64,000 nt of DNA from Allochromatium palmeri (GCF_009720725.1 NZ_WNKT01000003.1:1-64000), one strand, 5' to 3'; positions 52,792 through 63,825 are shown, numbered from the stretch's first letter. Numbers and translations: made by a program. The notes: generated by a model from the sequence alone, not told the origin.

Positions 52792-55700
52792 ACGTCTCCG
52801 CCTGGTCGATCCGCAACCCCATCCCGGCGATCCTGCTGTTCACCCTGCTCGCCTTCATGGGCACGCTGTCGTTCATGGCGATGAAGGTCCAGCAGTTCAT
52901 GGACATCGATCTGCCGAGCGTGCGCGTGGTCGCCAGTCTGCCCGGCGCGGCGCCGGCCCTGCTGGAGACCGAGGTGGCGCGTAAGATCGAGAACGCCATC
53001 GCGACGCTCCAGGGCCTCAAGCACATCTACACCAAGGTCCAGGACGGCACCGCGACCATCACCGCCGAGTTCCGGCTGGAGAAACCGACCCAGGAGGCCG
53101 TCGACGACGTGCGCGACGCGGTCGCCCGTATCCGCTCCGATCTGCCCGGCGATCTGGAAGAGCCGATCGTCGCCAAGATCGATCTGACCGGACTGCCGAT
53201 CCTGAGCTACACGGTCGACTCGCCACGTCTGGACGAGGAGGCGCTGTCCTGGTTCGTCGACAACGATCTGGCGCGGCGTCTGCTCAGCGTGCCGGGCGTC
53301 GGGGCGGTGAGCCGCGTCGGTGGGGTGGACCGCGAGGTGCGGGTCGAGCTGGACCCGGACCGGCTACTGGCGCTGCGGGTCACGGCTGCCGACATCTCGC
53401 GTCAGTTGCGCCTGATCCAGCGCGAGGACTCGGGCGGACGCGCCGATCTGGGCGGGGCCGAACAATCGGTGCGCACCCTGGCCACGGTCCAGACCGCCGC
53501 CGAGCTGGCCGAGCTGGACATCAGCCTGTCCGACGGGCGACGCATTCGGCTCGGTCAGGTCGCGACCGTGACCGACACCGTCGCCGAGCGCCGCTCGGCC
53601 GCCCTGCTCGACGGACGCCCGGTGGTTGGCTTCGAGGTGGTGCGCAGTCGCGGCGCGGGTGAGGTCGAGGTCGCCGAGGGCGTGCGGGCCGAACTGGCGC
53701 GGCTCCAGACCGAGCGCCCGGACATCGAGATCGTCGAGTCCTTCAACTTCGTCGATCCGGTGGAGGAGAACTTCACGGGTTCGATGTCGCTGCTGCTGGA
53801 GGGCGCGCTGCTGGCAGTGCTGGTGGTCTGGGCTTTTTTGCGCGACTGGCGCGCGACCCTGATCTCGGCCACGGCGCTACCGCTGTCGATCCTGCCGACC
53901 TTCGCCGCCATGTATCTGCTCGGGTTCACGCTCAACACCGTGACCCTGCTGGCGCTGTCGCTGGTGATCGGCGTCCTGGTCGACGATGCCATCGTCGAGA
54001 TCGAGAACATCATGCGCCATCTGCGTCAGGGCAAGACGCCCTATCAGGCGGCGATGGAAGCGGCCGATGAGATCGGGCTGGCGGTCGTCGCCACCACCTT
54101 CACTTTGATCGCGGTGTTCCTGCCGACGGCCTTCATGAGCGGGGTGGCGGGCAAATTCTTCGTCCAGTTCGGCTGGACGGCGGCCATCGCGGTGCTGGTC
54201 TCGCTGGTGGTGGCACGACTGCTCACGCCGATGATGGCGGCCTATCTGCTGCACCCGCCGCGCCGGCTCCACGATCGCCCGCGCTGGCTCGACCTCGTGG
54301 TGCGGCTGAGCGGCGTCTGCGTGCGCCACCGCTGGCTGACGCTGCTGGGGGCGGCGGCCTTCTTCGTCGGCGCCTTTGCCCTGGTGCCGCTGTTGCCGAC
54401 CGGCTTTCTGCCGCCGGACGATATGTCACAGACCCAGGTCAATCTCGAATTGCCGCCCGGCAGCACGCTCGAACAGACCCTGGACGCGGCCGAGCAGGCG
54501 CGAGTCCTGATCGCGCGTCATCCGCAGGTGCGGCTGGTCTATACCACGATTGGCGGCGGCTCGGCCGGCAGCGATCCCTTCATGAGCACCGGGGCGCAGC
54601 AGGTTCGCAAGGCGACCCTGACCATCAGCCTCACCCCGCGCCGCGCGCGTCGGGGCCTGAGCAAGCAGGCCATCGAGCGCGAGCTGCGCGAGGCGCTGAC
54701 CGTCATTCCAGGGATCCGGTTCACCGTGGGTCTGGCCGGGGCCAACGAAAAATACATCCTGGTGCTGGCCAGCGAGGATGGCGAGCGGCTGGCCGAGCAC
54801 GCACGCCGGGTCGAGCGCGAACTGCGCACTATCCCCGGCATCGGCGGTGTCACCAACACCGCCGGCCTGGTGCGGCCCGAGCTGGTGGTGCGGCCCGACT
54901 TCGCCCGCGCCGCCGAGCTGGGCGTGACCTCGGCGGCCATCGCCGAGACCCTGCGCATCGCCACCAGCGGCGATTACGCCCAGTCGCTGCCCAAGCTCAA
55001 TCTGTCCCAGCGTCAGGTGCCGATCGTGGTCAAGCTACCGCCCGAGGCGCGCCAGGATCTCGCGCTGTTGGGCCAACTGGCCGTGCCTGGACGGGATGGC
55101 CCGGTGCTGATTGGGGCCATCGCGAGTTTGACGCTCGACAGTGGCCCGGCTGAGATCGACCGCTACGACCGGCTGCGCAACGTCAATTTCGAGATCGAAC
55201 TCAACCAGCAGCCGCTGGGCGAGGTCGAGAAGCAGGCGCTGGCCCTGCCGAGTCTGCGTCAACTGCCGCCGGGTGTGTTCCAGACCGCCGTCGGTGACGC
55301 CGAGATCATGGGCGAGCTGTTCGCCAGCTTCGGTCTGGCGATGCTGACCGGGGTGCTCTGCATCTATGCGGTGCTGGTGCTGCTGTTTCGCGACTTCGTG
55401 CAGCCGGCGACCATCCTGGCGGCGCTGGTGCTGTCGATCCCCGGTGCCTTTCTCGCCCTGTTCGTGACCGGCAGCGCGCTGTCCATGCCGTCGATGATCG
55501 GGCTCATCATGCTGATGGGCATCGCGACCAAGAACTCGATCCTGCTGGTCGACTACATCATCCTGGCGCGTCGCGAGCATGGTCTGAACCGCTGGGAGGC
55601 GCTGCTCGATGCCTGCCGCAAGCGCGCGCGCCCGATCATCATGACCACGCTCGCCATGGGCGCCGGCATGTTGCCGATCGCGCTCGGCATCGGCACCGAC

Positions 55701-55862
55701 CCGAGTTTCCGCGCGCCCATGGCGGTCGTGGTTATCGGCGGACTCATCACCTCAACCTTTCTCAGTCTGCTGGTGGTGCCGGTGGTCTATACGCTGGTCG
55801 ACGATGGGATCGAGCGGATGCGGGGACTCTTGGGGCGACATGAACGACACGTGGCGTCCTGA
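52788..55862 (+). CDS. RND efflux pump, inner-membrane transporter (AcrB/MdtB class)
   Basis: The 1024-residue, 12-helix proton-driven exporter begins MNVSAWSIRNPIPAILLF. It has the proton-relay acids in TM4 (GVLVDDAIVEIENIMR), two large periplasmic loops, and the conserved C-terminal TM10-11 motif (IGLIMLMGIATKNSILLVDY). It belongs to the hydrophobe/amphiphile class (HAE). Substrates cannot be inferred. It is co-translated with the adaptor, and the outer-membrane channel must be encoded elsewhere. The operon ends at 55862; the following 100 bases belong to a toxin-antitoxin promoter. Confidence 0.94.
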   Translation: MNVSAWSIRNPIPAILLFTLLAFMGTLSFMAMKVQQFMDIDLPSVRVVASLPGAAPALLETEVARKIENAIATLQGLKHIYTKVQDGTATITAEFRLEKPTQEAVDDVRDAVARIRSDLPGDLEEPIVAKIDLTGLPILSYTVDSPRLDEEALSWFVDNDLARRLLSVPGVGAVSRVGGVDREVRVELDPDRLLALRVTAADISRQLRLIQREDSGGRADLGGAEQSVRTLATVQTAAELAELDISLSDGRRIRLGQVATVTDTVAERRSAALLDGRPVVGFEVVRSRGAGEVEVAEGVRAELARLQTERPDIEIVESFNFVDPVEENFTGSMSLLLEGALLAVLVVWAFLRDWRATLISATALPLSILPTFAAMYLLGFTLNTVTLLALSLVIGVLVDDAIVEIENIMRHLRQGKTPYQAAMEAADEIGLAVVATTFTLIAVFLPTAFMSGVAGKFFVQFGWTAAIAVLVSLVVARLLTPMMAAYLLHPPRRLHDRPRWLDLVVRLSGVCVRHRWLTLLGAAAFFVGAFALVPLLPTGFLPPDDMSQTQVNLELPPGSTLEQTLDAAEQARVLIARHPQVRLVYTTIGGGSAGSDPFMSTGAQQVRKATLTISLTPRRARRGLSKQAIERELREALTVIPGIRFTVGLAGANEKYILVLASEDGERLAEHARRVERELRTIPGIGGVTNTAGLVRPELVVRPDFARAAELGVTSAAIAETLRIATSGDYAQSLPKLNLSQRQVPIVVKLPPEARQDLALLGQLAVPGRDGPVLIGAIASLTLDSGPAEIDRYDRLRNVNFEIELNQQPLGEVEKQALALPSLRQLPPGVFQTAVGDAEIMGELFASFGLAMLTGVLCIYAVLVLLFRDFVQPATILAALVLSIPGAFLALFVTGSALSMPSMIGLIMLMGIATKNSILLVDYIILARREHGLNRWEALLDACRKRARPIIMTTLAMGAGMLPIALGIGTDPSFRAPMAVVVIGGLITSTFLSLLVVPVVYTLVDDGIERMRGLLGRHERHVAS

Positions 55863-55903
55863 TACCAATCTACTAATCGTGCTTTTGTGCTCATCCGATT
55901 GGA

Positions 55904-55932
55904 TTGCGAGACACCGCTGAACGTCCTATATT
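55904..55932 (+). promoter_or_regulatory. Promoter of the Phd/RelE toxin-antitoxin operon
   Basis: A -35 TTGCGA (55904-55909) and a -10 TATATT (55927-55932) are separated by exactly 17 bases. The -10 runs straight into the operator palindrome at 55933-55952. The antitoxin ATG is 30 bases downstream. Confidence 0.65.
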
Positions 55933-55952
55933 GAGTGCTTTTAAAAACACTC
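55933..55952. promoter_or_regulatory. Operator palindrome of the toxin-antitoxin operon
   Basis: The 20-base inverted repeat gagtgcttttaaaaacactc (nine of ten positions paired) lies immediately after the -10 box and 10 bases before the antitoxin ATG. Position and symmetry fit an autoregulatory site for the antitoxin or its complex with toxin. Confidence 0.7.
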
Positions 55953-55962
55953 TTAAACTGTC

Positions 55963-56217
55963 ATGACACATCGAATCCTAGCCGAAACGACGGCGAGCAT
56001 CTCAGAGCTGAAACGCAATCCGATGGGCACAGTAACGGCCGGTGCCGGCTTCCCGGTAGCTGTTCTCAACCGCAACGAGCCGGTCTTTTATTGCGTACCG
56101 GCGCAAGCCTACGAGGCCCTGATGGATCGTCTCGAAGACCTTGAACTGAACGACATCGCCGATGCCCGCCTGAGTGACGGCAAGGCGCCGCTCAAGGTCT
56201 CCCTGGATGAACTATGA
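55963..56217 (+). CDS. Phd/YefM-type antitoxin
   Basis: The 84-residue protein begins MTHRILAETTASISELKRNP. The early ASISELKRNP segment and the FPVAVLNRNEPVFYCVPAQAYEALMD fold are typical of Phd/YefM (StbD-like) antitoxins, which bind DNA with the N-terminus and the toxin with the acidic C-terminus (LEDLELNDIAD). The stop overlaps the toxin gene by 11 bases. Confidence 0.9.
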   Translation: MTHRILAETTASISELKRNPMGTVTAGAGFPVAVLNRNEPVFYCVPAQAYEALMDRLEDLELNDIADARLSDGKAPLKVSLDEL

Positions 56218-56506
56218 GTTGCAGTTCCATCCGGATGCCTGGAATGAGTGGAGCAGACTGGATAAGAGTGTCAGAGAACAGCTCAAGAAGAAGCTCCTGG
56301 AACGTCTGAAGGAACCTCATATCCCCGCCTCCAGGCTCTCTGGACGCCAAAACCGTTACAAGATCAAACTGAAGACAGTCGGCTACCGGCTCGTATACGA
56401 AGTGCGGGACGATCAGCTGATCGTCCTGGTCGTTGCCGTTGGCAAACGCGAGCGAAATGCCGTCTACACCGCCGCCGCCAAGCGACAGACGCACGTCTCC
56501 GGTTGA
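56207..56506 (+). CDS. RelE/ParE-family toxin
   Basis: The 99-residue basic protein starts from the ATG at 56207 (MNYELQFHPDAWNEWSRLD), inside the antitoxin gene. The RelE fold is recognisable from SRLSGRQNRYKIKLKTVGYR, LVYEVRDDQLIVLVVAVGKR and the final ERNAVY. It is probably a ribosome-dependent mRNA endonuclease neutralised by the upstream antitoxin. ParE-type gyrase poisoning is less likely because of the RxxR and VGKRER ending. Confidence 0.9.
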   Translation: MNYELQFHPDAWNEWSRLDKSVREQLKKKLLERLKEPHIPASRLSGRQNRYKIKLKTVGYRLVYEVRDDQLIVLVVAVGKRERNAVYTAAAKRQTHVSG

Positions 56507-56649
56507 AAAAAGCGCCCTCTGATGGGGCAAGGCTATAACACCCGCACCGCAAATCGGGTTATTTTCCCCCGCCCGTATTTCGAACGCATGACGGTCGAAC
56601 GCGGGCCAGGTGGCATCGAGTCCACATCATTCCAATAACAGGGGGAAAC

Positions 56650-58485
56650 ATGCCCGATCATGCATCGGTGGGCTGGATCGACATCGTCGTCATCCTCGCC
56701 TACCTCTCAGTCACGGCCTATCTGGGCTGGCTCGGCTACCGGGGCACACGCTCGGCGGCCGACTTCCTGGTCGGAGGGCGCTCGGCCCATCCGGTCATCA
56801 TGGCGGTCTCCTATGGGGCCACCTTCATCTCCACCGCCGCCATCGTCGGCTTCGGCGGAGTCGCCGGACTCTTCGGCATGAGCCTGCTGTGGCTCACCTT
56901 CCTCAACATCGGCGTCGGTATCCTGATCTCCTTCATCGTGCTCGGCGAGCCGACCCGCCGGCTCGGGCACCATCTCGGCGCCCACACCTTCCCGGAGCTT
57001 CTGGGCCAGCGCTATCAAAGCCGGGCGATCCAGATTTTCGCCGGAGTCCTGATCTTTCTCTTCATGCCGCTCTACGCCGCCGCCGTCATGACCGGCGGCA
57101 GCGTCTTCGCGGCCACTCAGTTCGGCATCGACTTCGAGGTCGCGCTTCTGATCTTTGCGCTCATCACGGCGGCCTATGTCATCCCCGGCGGCATCAAGGC
57201 GGTGATGTACACCGACACCTTCCAGGGCTTCGTCATGGTGCTGGCCATGATCTTCCTGCTGGTCTTCACCTATTCGAGCCTGGGCGGCGTGACCGAGGCC
57301 CATCAGTATCTGGACGGCATGGAAGACATGGTGCCCGCGCCCCTGGCCAAGATCGGCCATCAGGGTTGGACCGAGATGCCGGTCTTCGGCTGGGGTGCGC
57401 CGACCTATGATCTGTGGTGGATCGTGATCACGGCCATCATCCTGGGCGTGGGCATCGGCGTTCTGGCCCAGCCGCAACTGGCGGTGCGCTTCATGACGGT
57501 GCGTAGCCGGCGCGAGCTGGATCGGGCGGTGCCGATCGGCGCGGTCTTCATCATGCTGATGACGGGCACGCCCTTCCTGGTCGGCAGTCTGTCGAATGCC
57601 TGGTTCGCCCAGCATGGTCCCATCCTCAATGGCAAGGTGGTCCAGGAACTCGACGCCGAGAAGAATCAGGCGCTGGTCGAGCTGATGCAGAAGACCGACA
57701 GCGGCGCCTGGACGGCGATCATCAGCCCCAAGACCCAGGCCCCGGCCACGGCGGCCCTGATCGTCAGTGAACGCCAGAAGGCCGAGGACACGAACGGCAA
57801 CAGCTTCGAGCTGGTCGGCGGTCGCTCCTCGGTCGTCACCTATGTCAAGGGCGACGCCGACAAGATCATCCCGACCTTCATCTCGACGGCCCTGCCCCAC
57901 TGGTTCGGCGCCATCTTCTTCCTGGCGCTGCTGGCGGCGGCCATGAGCACCATGTCGAGCCAGTTCCACACCATCGGCACGGCGGCCGGGCGCGACCTCT
58001 ATGAGCGCATCGGCACCAAGGGGCAGCAGCGCGAACCGAGTCTCCTGGTCATGCGTCTGGCGATCGTGGTCGGTCTGCTGATCGCCGTGACTATCAGTTA
58101 CAGCATTCGTCAGGAATACATCGTCGCCCGCTTCACCGCCATCTTCTTCGGACTGTGCGCAGCAGCTTTCCTGCCGGCCTATATCGGCGGACTCTTCTCA
58201 CGCCGGGTCACCAAGGCCGGGGCGCTGGCCTCGATGACGGTCGGTCTGGTGGTATCGCTGTTCTGGCTGTTGCTGGTCAAGGCCAAGGAAGCCAGCGCCA
58301 TCGGGCTGGTGCAGCTCGTCACCGGCGGCAAGACCAGCATTCTGGCCGACTCGCCCAACTGGCCCTCGGTCGATCCCATCGTGGTCGCCCTGCCCGCCGC
58401 GCTCCTGACCCTGATCCTGGTCAGCGCCTTCACCCGTCCGCCGGCGGCCGAACATCTCGACCGCTGTTTCCCGGAGAAGAGGTAA
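56650..58485 (+). CDS. Sodium:solute symporter family transporter
   Basis: This 611-residue integral membrane protein has about 13 helices. It begins MPDHASVGWIDIVVILAYLS behind a GGGGGA ribosome site. LeuT-fold SSS features include YGATFISTAAIVGFGGVAGL in TM1-2 and AAYVIPGGIKAVMYTDTFQG in TM5. An insert of about 110 residues with charged sequence (about 325-420) lies between later helices. It would import an organic solute with sodium; the substrate is unknown. The next gene encodes the matching small accessory protein, and an outer-membrane barrel follows, forming an uptake operon. Confidence 0.92.
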   Translation: MPDHASVGWIDIVVILAYLSVTAYLGWLGYRGTRSAADFLVGGRSAHPVIMAVSYGATFISTAAIVGFGGVAGLFGMSLLWLTFLNIGVGILISFIVLGEPTRRLGHHLGAHTFPELLGQRYQSRAIQIFAGVLIFLFMPLYAAAVMTGGSVFAATQFGIDFEVALLIFALITAAYVIPGGIKAVMYTDTFQGFVMVLAMIFLLVFTYSSLGGVTEAHQYLDGMEDMVPAPLAKIGHQGWTEMPVFGWGAPTYDLWWIVITAIILGVGIGVLAQPQLAVRFMTVRSRRELDRAVPIGAVFIMLMTGTPFLVGSLSNAWFAQHGPILNGKVVQELDAEKNQALVELMQKTDSGAWTAIISPKTQAPATAALIVSERQKAEDTNGNSFELVGGRSSVVTYVKGDADKIIPTFISTALPHWFGAIFFLALLAAAMSTMSSQFHTIGTAAGRDLYERIGTKGQQREPSLLVMRLAIVVGLLIAVTISYSIRQEYIVARFTAIFFGLCAAAFLPAYIGGLFSRRVTKAGALASMTVGLVVSLFWLLLVKAKEASAIGLVQLVTGGKTSILADSPNWPSVDPIVVALPAALLTLILVSAFTRPPAAEHLDRCFPEKR

Positions 58486-58490
58486 ACATC

Positions 58491-58661
58491 ATGCTGGGTC
58501 TCGACGATCCCCTCGTGCTCACCGCCTATCTGGGCATCATCGCCCTGGCCATCCTGAGCATTCTCTACGGACTGCTTCGCCGCAACGCCGCACGCGACGA
58601 GGTCAGCGACGAAGACCGCCAATGGGCGCTCGACGAAAAAAAGGTGGACGATGAATTCTAA
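58491..58661 (+). CDS. Symporter small accessory protein
   Basis: The 56-residue protein starts from the ATG at 58491, five bases after the symporter stop. The N-terminus MLGLDDPLVLTAYLGIIALA leads into one membrane helix (about 9-28) followed by YGLLRRN and an acidic tail. This short pattern, always beside SSS transporters, is the symporter small accessory protein family. It probably stabilises or regulates the transporter. Its stop lies inside the start region of the next gene (11-base overlap). Confidence 0.85.
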   Translation: MLGLDDPLVLTAYLGIIALAILSILYGLLRRNAARDEVSDEDRQWALDEKKVDDEF

Positions 58662-60039
58662 GAAAACCAGCCTTCTGGCTGCCGGACTCGGCGCCACACT
58701 TGCCTGCTCGGTGGTCTCGGCTGAACAGGCTGAGCAGAGCAGCGGTCCCTTCAAATGGGGCGCGGACCTGCGTCTGCGCCAGGTGTGGATCGACAACGTG
58801 GGTCTGAACGCCGACTCGGCCACTGCTGATCGCAACTTCGAGCGCTATCGCGGGCGACTCTGGGGTTCCTACTCGCCCGATGATCAACTGGAGGCCAGCG
58901 CCCGTCTCATCTGGGAAGGGCGCCACTATCAGGACCCCGCCGCTTCCAGCTGGCCGGTGGCCGGTTTCGAAACCTGGTACAGCGGCGGTCTGTTCTTCGA
59001 TCAGCTCAAGGTCGACTTCAAACAGATCGGCGGCTCGCCGCTCTCGCTCCGACTCGGACGCCAGGATATCGTCCTGGGCAATGGCTGGCTGGTGCTCGAA
59101 GGCACGCCGATCGATGGCTCGCGCACCATCTATTTCGACGCTGCTCGTGCCACCTACAACCTGGAGTCGCTCGGCACCACGCTCGATCTCATCTACCTCG
59201 ATCAGAGTGCCAACACCGGGCGCTTCCCGCAGCCGCTCAACGGTACAGTCGAGGATCAGATCGAGCAGTACGAGACCGGCGTCATCCTCTATGGACGCAA
59301 CAAGTCGCTGATCGAGGGCACGGATCTCGACGGCTATTTCATCTACAAACACAATCGGCCCAATCTCACGCCGGGCAACATTCGCGTCAACAATGGCGCG
59401 CCCTTCCCCTCACCCAGCGACTCGGGTGACATCTACGCCGCCGGCATGCGCGCCGACTCCAAGCTCACGTCCAGCTGGGCACTGCGCGCCGAGACTGTCT
59501 ATGAATGGGGCACGCGTAACGACCGCGACCTGAGCGCCTTCGGCTTCAACAGCCGGCTGACCTACAGCTTCAACGATGCGCTCAAAAATCAGCTCCATGC
59601 TGACTTTGAGTATCTGTCCGGTGACGATCCGGACAGCGCCGGCGATCAGGCATTCGACCCGCTCTGGGGCCGCTGGCCGCAGTGGAGTGAGCTGATGGTC
59701 TATCAGTGGCCACTGGAATCGCGCGTGGGCGAGGCGACTAACCTCCAGCGCTTCAATGTCGGCTGGATTTCACAGGTGCATCCGACGACGCAGCTCCTGG
59801 TCGACTACCACGCGCTCTGGGCTGACGAGCAGAGCACCCGCACCGCCGCCCAGATGGTCAATCTGAGTGGCGACGGCAATTTCCGTGGACATCTGTTCGC
59901 CGCCTGGCTCAAGAGCAAGTTCAGCCAGCACGTCTCGGGGCATCTGGTCGCCGAGTATCTGCTGCCGGGTGACTACTATGCCGACAATCGACAGAGCGAC
60001 TCGTTCTTCGTGCGCGCGGAAGTGGTCCTGACCTGGTGA
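58651..60039 (+). CDS. Outer-membrane beta-barrel protein (alginate-export/porin-like)
   Basis: The 462-residue protein has a signal peptide (MNSKKTSLLAAGLGATLACS, cleaved near 24). It is followed by many alternating strands rich in aromatic and polar residues: FKWGADLRLRQVWIDN, LRLGRQDIVLGNGWLVLEG and a terminal strand ending FVRAEVVLTW. The LRLGRQ-x-x-x-G segment is typical of alginate-export-domain (AlgE-like) barrels, which serve as selective pores. In this operon it likely passes the solute taken up by the symporter. The identity of the solute is not evident. Confidence 0.82.
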   Translation: MNSKKTSLLAAGLGATLACSVVSAEQAEQSSGPFKWGADLRLRQVWIDNVGLNADSATADRNFERYRGRLWGSYSPDDQLEASARLIWEGRHYQDPAASSWPVAGFETWYSGGLFFDQLKVDFKQIGGSPLSLRLGRQDIVLGNGWLVLEGTPIDGSRTIYFDAARATYNLESLGTTLDLIYLDQSANTGRFPQPLNGTVEDQIEQYETGVILYGRNKSLIEGTDLDGYFIYKHNRPNLTPGNIRVNNGAPFPSPSDSGDIYAAGMRADSKLTSSWALRAETVYEWGTRNDRDLSAFGFNSRLTYSFNDALKNQLHADFEYLSGDDPDSAGDQAFDPLWGRWPQWSELMVYQWPLESRVGEATNLQRFNVGWISQVHPTTQLLVDYHALWADEQSTRTAAQMVNLSGDGNFRGHLFAAWLKSKFSQHVSGHLVAEYLLPGDYYADNRQSDSFFVRAEVVLTW

Positions 60040-60048
60040 GGTCAATCG

Positions 60049-60080
60049 GTGGCCGGGCCGGATTGGTCCGGCTCGGCCAC
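60049..60080. terminator. Bidirectional hairpin between the barrel gene and hynL
   Basis: A 14-bp stem with one G-U-type mismatch (gtggccgggccgga at 60049-60062, tccggctcggccac at 60067-60080) and a 4-base loop lies in the 60-base gap between convergent genes. It has no T-run but is very stable and well placed to end both transcripts. Confidence 0.6.
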
Positions 60081-60099
60081 CTGATCCGGGGACTGGGCG

Positions 60100-61830
<1,731 letters not shown>

Positions 61831-61900
61831 GTTGGCGGATCTCCGGCACGGGGCCGCCAACGCGGCCCGGCACTAACGCAGGTGATTCGGGTGATGGGGA

Positions 61901-63166
61901 TCAGTCGCGCTCGACCAGGTGCTCGGCGATCATCTCGGTCAGCCCGACCACTGGAATCTCCATGTTGAAGGTTTCCAGGCCCTCTTCGAGCTGAGTGCGG
62001 CAGGTGGCGCACATGGTGACCATCCGCTCGGGGGCGACCTCCTCGATCTGGGCCTTCTTGCGCTTGAAGGCGGTCATCTTGAGTGCCTCGGCGCGCTCGT
62101 TGGAGCTGACACCGCCGCCGGCGCCACAGCACCACTGGTACTTGCCGTGTTCTTTGAGGTCGACGAAGTTCTCAGCCACCAGCGCCATCAGGTTGCGCTG
62201 TTGCTGGATTACGCCGCTCTTGCGCGCCAGATTGCAGGGATCGTGCATCGAGAGCCGGTCGCCCTCCTTGCCCTCGGTCCGAATGCGCCCGGCGGCGCGC
62301 AGTTCATCGAGCACCTCGACGATGTGGAAGACGCGGAAGGAATAGGGTCGACCGATCAGATTCGGGCCTTCCCAGCGGATGGCGGTATAGGCGTGACCGC
62401 ACTCGGGACTGATGACCTTGGGCACCCGGAGTGTTTCCGCCGCTGCCACGACCCGCTCGACCAGTTGCGCGGCGATGTCCTTATTGCCGATCTGGATGCC
62501 GGCATTGGTGGCCTCGAAGCACTGAGTCGAGAGCGTCCAGGTCACGCCCGCGTGATCGAAGATCCGGGTGATGGCCTCCAGATACTCGGGGAAGTTGATG
62601 ACCTCCATCGAGGAGAGCAGGACCAGATACTCGGCGCCCTCCTGGTCGACCGGTACGGTCAGCCCGCTGCTGGACTCGACATGCTGGATCTGCACCGCGA
62701 GCGTCTTCCATTGCAGACCCATCGGGCTGCCCGTAGTGATCGCGCGCACCGAGGCACTGACCAGCCCCTCGGGCGCATGGCCCGACTGGACCATGCCTTC
62801 GCGGGTCTTGCGGATCATGTAGGCCAGATCGTTGCCGACCGGGCAGACCATGGAGCAGCGGCCGCACATGGAACAGGAGTCGTAGAGCAGCTCCTCCCAT
62901 TCGGCCAGCATCGCGTCCGTGACCTTCTTTTGGAGACCGAGCAGCCCCTTGATCCGACCCCAGAGGGTGAACTCGTTCTCCCATACCCGACGCAGGGGTT
63001 CGAGCTTCAGGATCGGCGTGTATTTGGGATCGCCGGTTTCAAGATAGAAGGGACAGGACTGGGCGCAGAGTCCGCAATGCACGCAACTGGAGAAGAACGC
63101 CGCCGTCGGCGCGTCGATCTCGGCGCGAAAGGCCGCGAGACCCCGTTCAAGTGTCAGCTCGCTCAT
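61901..63166 (-). CDS. isp2: HdrD-like iron-sulfur protein of the hydrogenase (Isp2)
   Basis: The 421-residue protein has two ferredoxin-type [4Fe-4S] motifs: C28-x2-C31-x2-C34-x3-C38 and C98-x2-C101-x2-C104-x3-C108. Two CCG-type domains follow, with CFEATNAG and HDPCNLARKSGV; the CCG itself is in QWCCGAGGG near residue 343. A final cysteine pair is in MCATCRTQLEEG. It resembles the heterodisulfide reductase catalytic subunit and is expected to pass electrons between the hydrogenase small subunit and the cytochrome b partner (Isp1). Overlaps isp1 by four bases. Confidence 0.94.
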   Translation of the reverse strand: MSELTLERGLAAFRAEIDAPTAAFFSSCVHCGLCAQSCPFYLETGDPKYTPILKLEPLRRVWENEFTLWGRIKGLLGLQKKVTDAMLAEWEELLYDSCSMCGRCSMVCPVGNDLAYMIRKTREGMVQSGHAPEGLVSASVRAITTGSPMGLQWKTLAVQIQHVESSSGLTVPVDQEGAEYLVLLSSMEVINFPEYLEAITRIFDHAGVTWTLSTQCFEATNAGIQIGNKDIAAQLVERVVAAAETLRVPKVISPECGHAYTAIRWEGPNLIGRPYSFRVFHIVEVLDELRAAGRIRTEGKEGDRLSMHDPCNLARKSGVIQQQRNLMALVAENFVDLKEHGKYQWCCGAGGGVSSNERAEALKMTAFKRKKAQIEEVAPERMVTMCATCRTQLEEGLETFNMEIPVVGLTEMIAEHLVERD

Positions 63167-63825
63167 GACTGAACCCCCTTGCGACCGAAGGCGGCGCCGT
63201 TGTACCAGCGCGCGATGAAGGTCGTGAAGATATGGGTGAGCTTAGTGAAAGGGAGGATGATCAGCAGGATCTCGGCGCAGAGAATATGCATGCCGAGCGC
63301 CAGCGGATAGGGTTCGACCAGACGGTGATAGGCCAGATAGCCGGTGAGCACCACCATGAACACCACGGCCCACACCAGATAGTCCTCGATCGTGCTGATG
63401 TGCCGCTTCACCGGATGCGTGAGCCGATGCACCAGGGTCGCGATCAGGGCCAGAAGGGTGATGGCGGTGGCGAAGTCGACCACTGGATTCGGCAGCGCCG
63501 GCCAGGCGAACCCGAGCACGCCCTGGATCAGCTCGACATGTGGCACGAAGAACAGCAGCGCGGTCAGAAACCCGAGATGCCAGACCCAGCCGACCACTAC
63601 GTTGAAGGGCGCGCGCTGGAAGGTGCCCGGATCGGCGACGGTGCGGGTCAGCATGGTGCGCAGTCCGGCCGGCCATTCATGGGCGCGCGGCTCGGCATAA
63701 TTGGGCGCGCGCCCGAGCATGAAGATTTCGACCAGACGCGCCATGAGACCGATGGCAAAGATCGCCAGCGCGATATTGAAGAGCGGACCCTTGGTCCACA
63801 GCAGGAATTCCATCGAACCGCTCAT
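63163..63825 (-). CDS. isp1: NarI-like cytochrome b of the hydrogenase (Isp1)
   Basis: The 220-residue membrane protein has about five helices (about 14-33, 73-95, 113-135, 148-166 and 180-200). Histidines suitable for heme b are in WHLGFL, LVHRLTH and GMHILCAEI. It resembles NarI and DsrM. It anchors the hydrogenase and moves electrons to or from quinones. Its ATG overlaps the hynS stop (ATGA). With Isp2 it forms an HmeCD/DsrMK-like electron path. Confidence 0.93.
   Translation of the reverse strand: MSGSMEFLLWTKGPLFNIALAIFAIGLMARLVEIFMLGRAPNYAEPRAHEWPAGLRTMLTRTVADPGTFQRAPFNVVVGWVWHLGFLTALLFFVPHVELIQGVLGFAWPALPNPVVDFATAITLLALIATLVHRLTHPVKRHISTIEDYLVWAVVFMVVLTGYLAYHRLVEPYPLALGMHILCAEILLIILPFTKLTHIFTTFIARWYNGAAFGRKGVQS

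Noticed and set aside
56507-56540. Leftward terminator-like hairpin with a T-run after the RelE gene
   Set aside because: The stem is only about four base pairs, and no leftward gene ends there.
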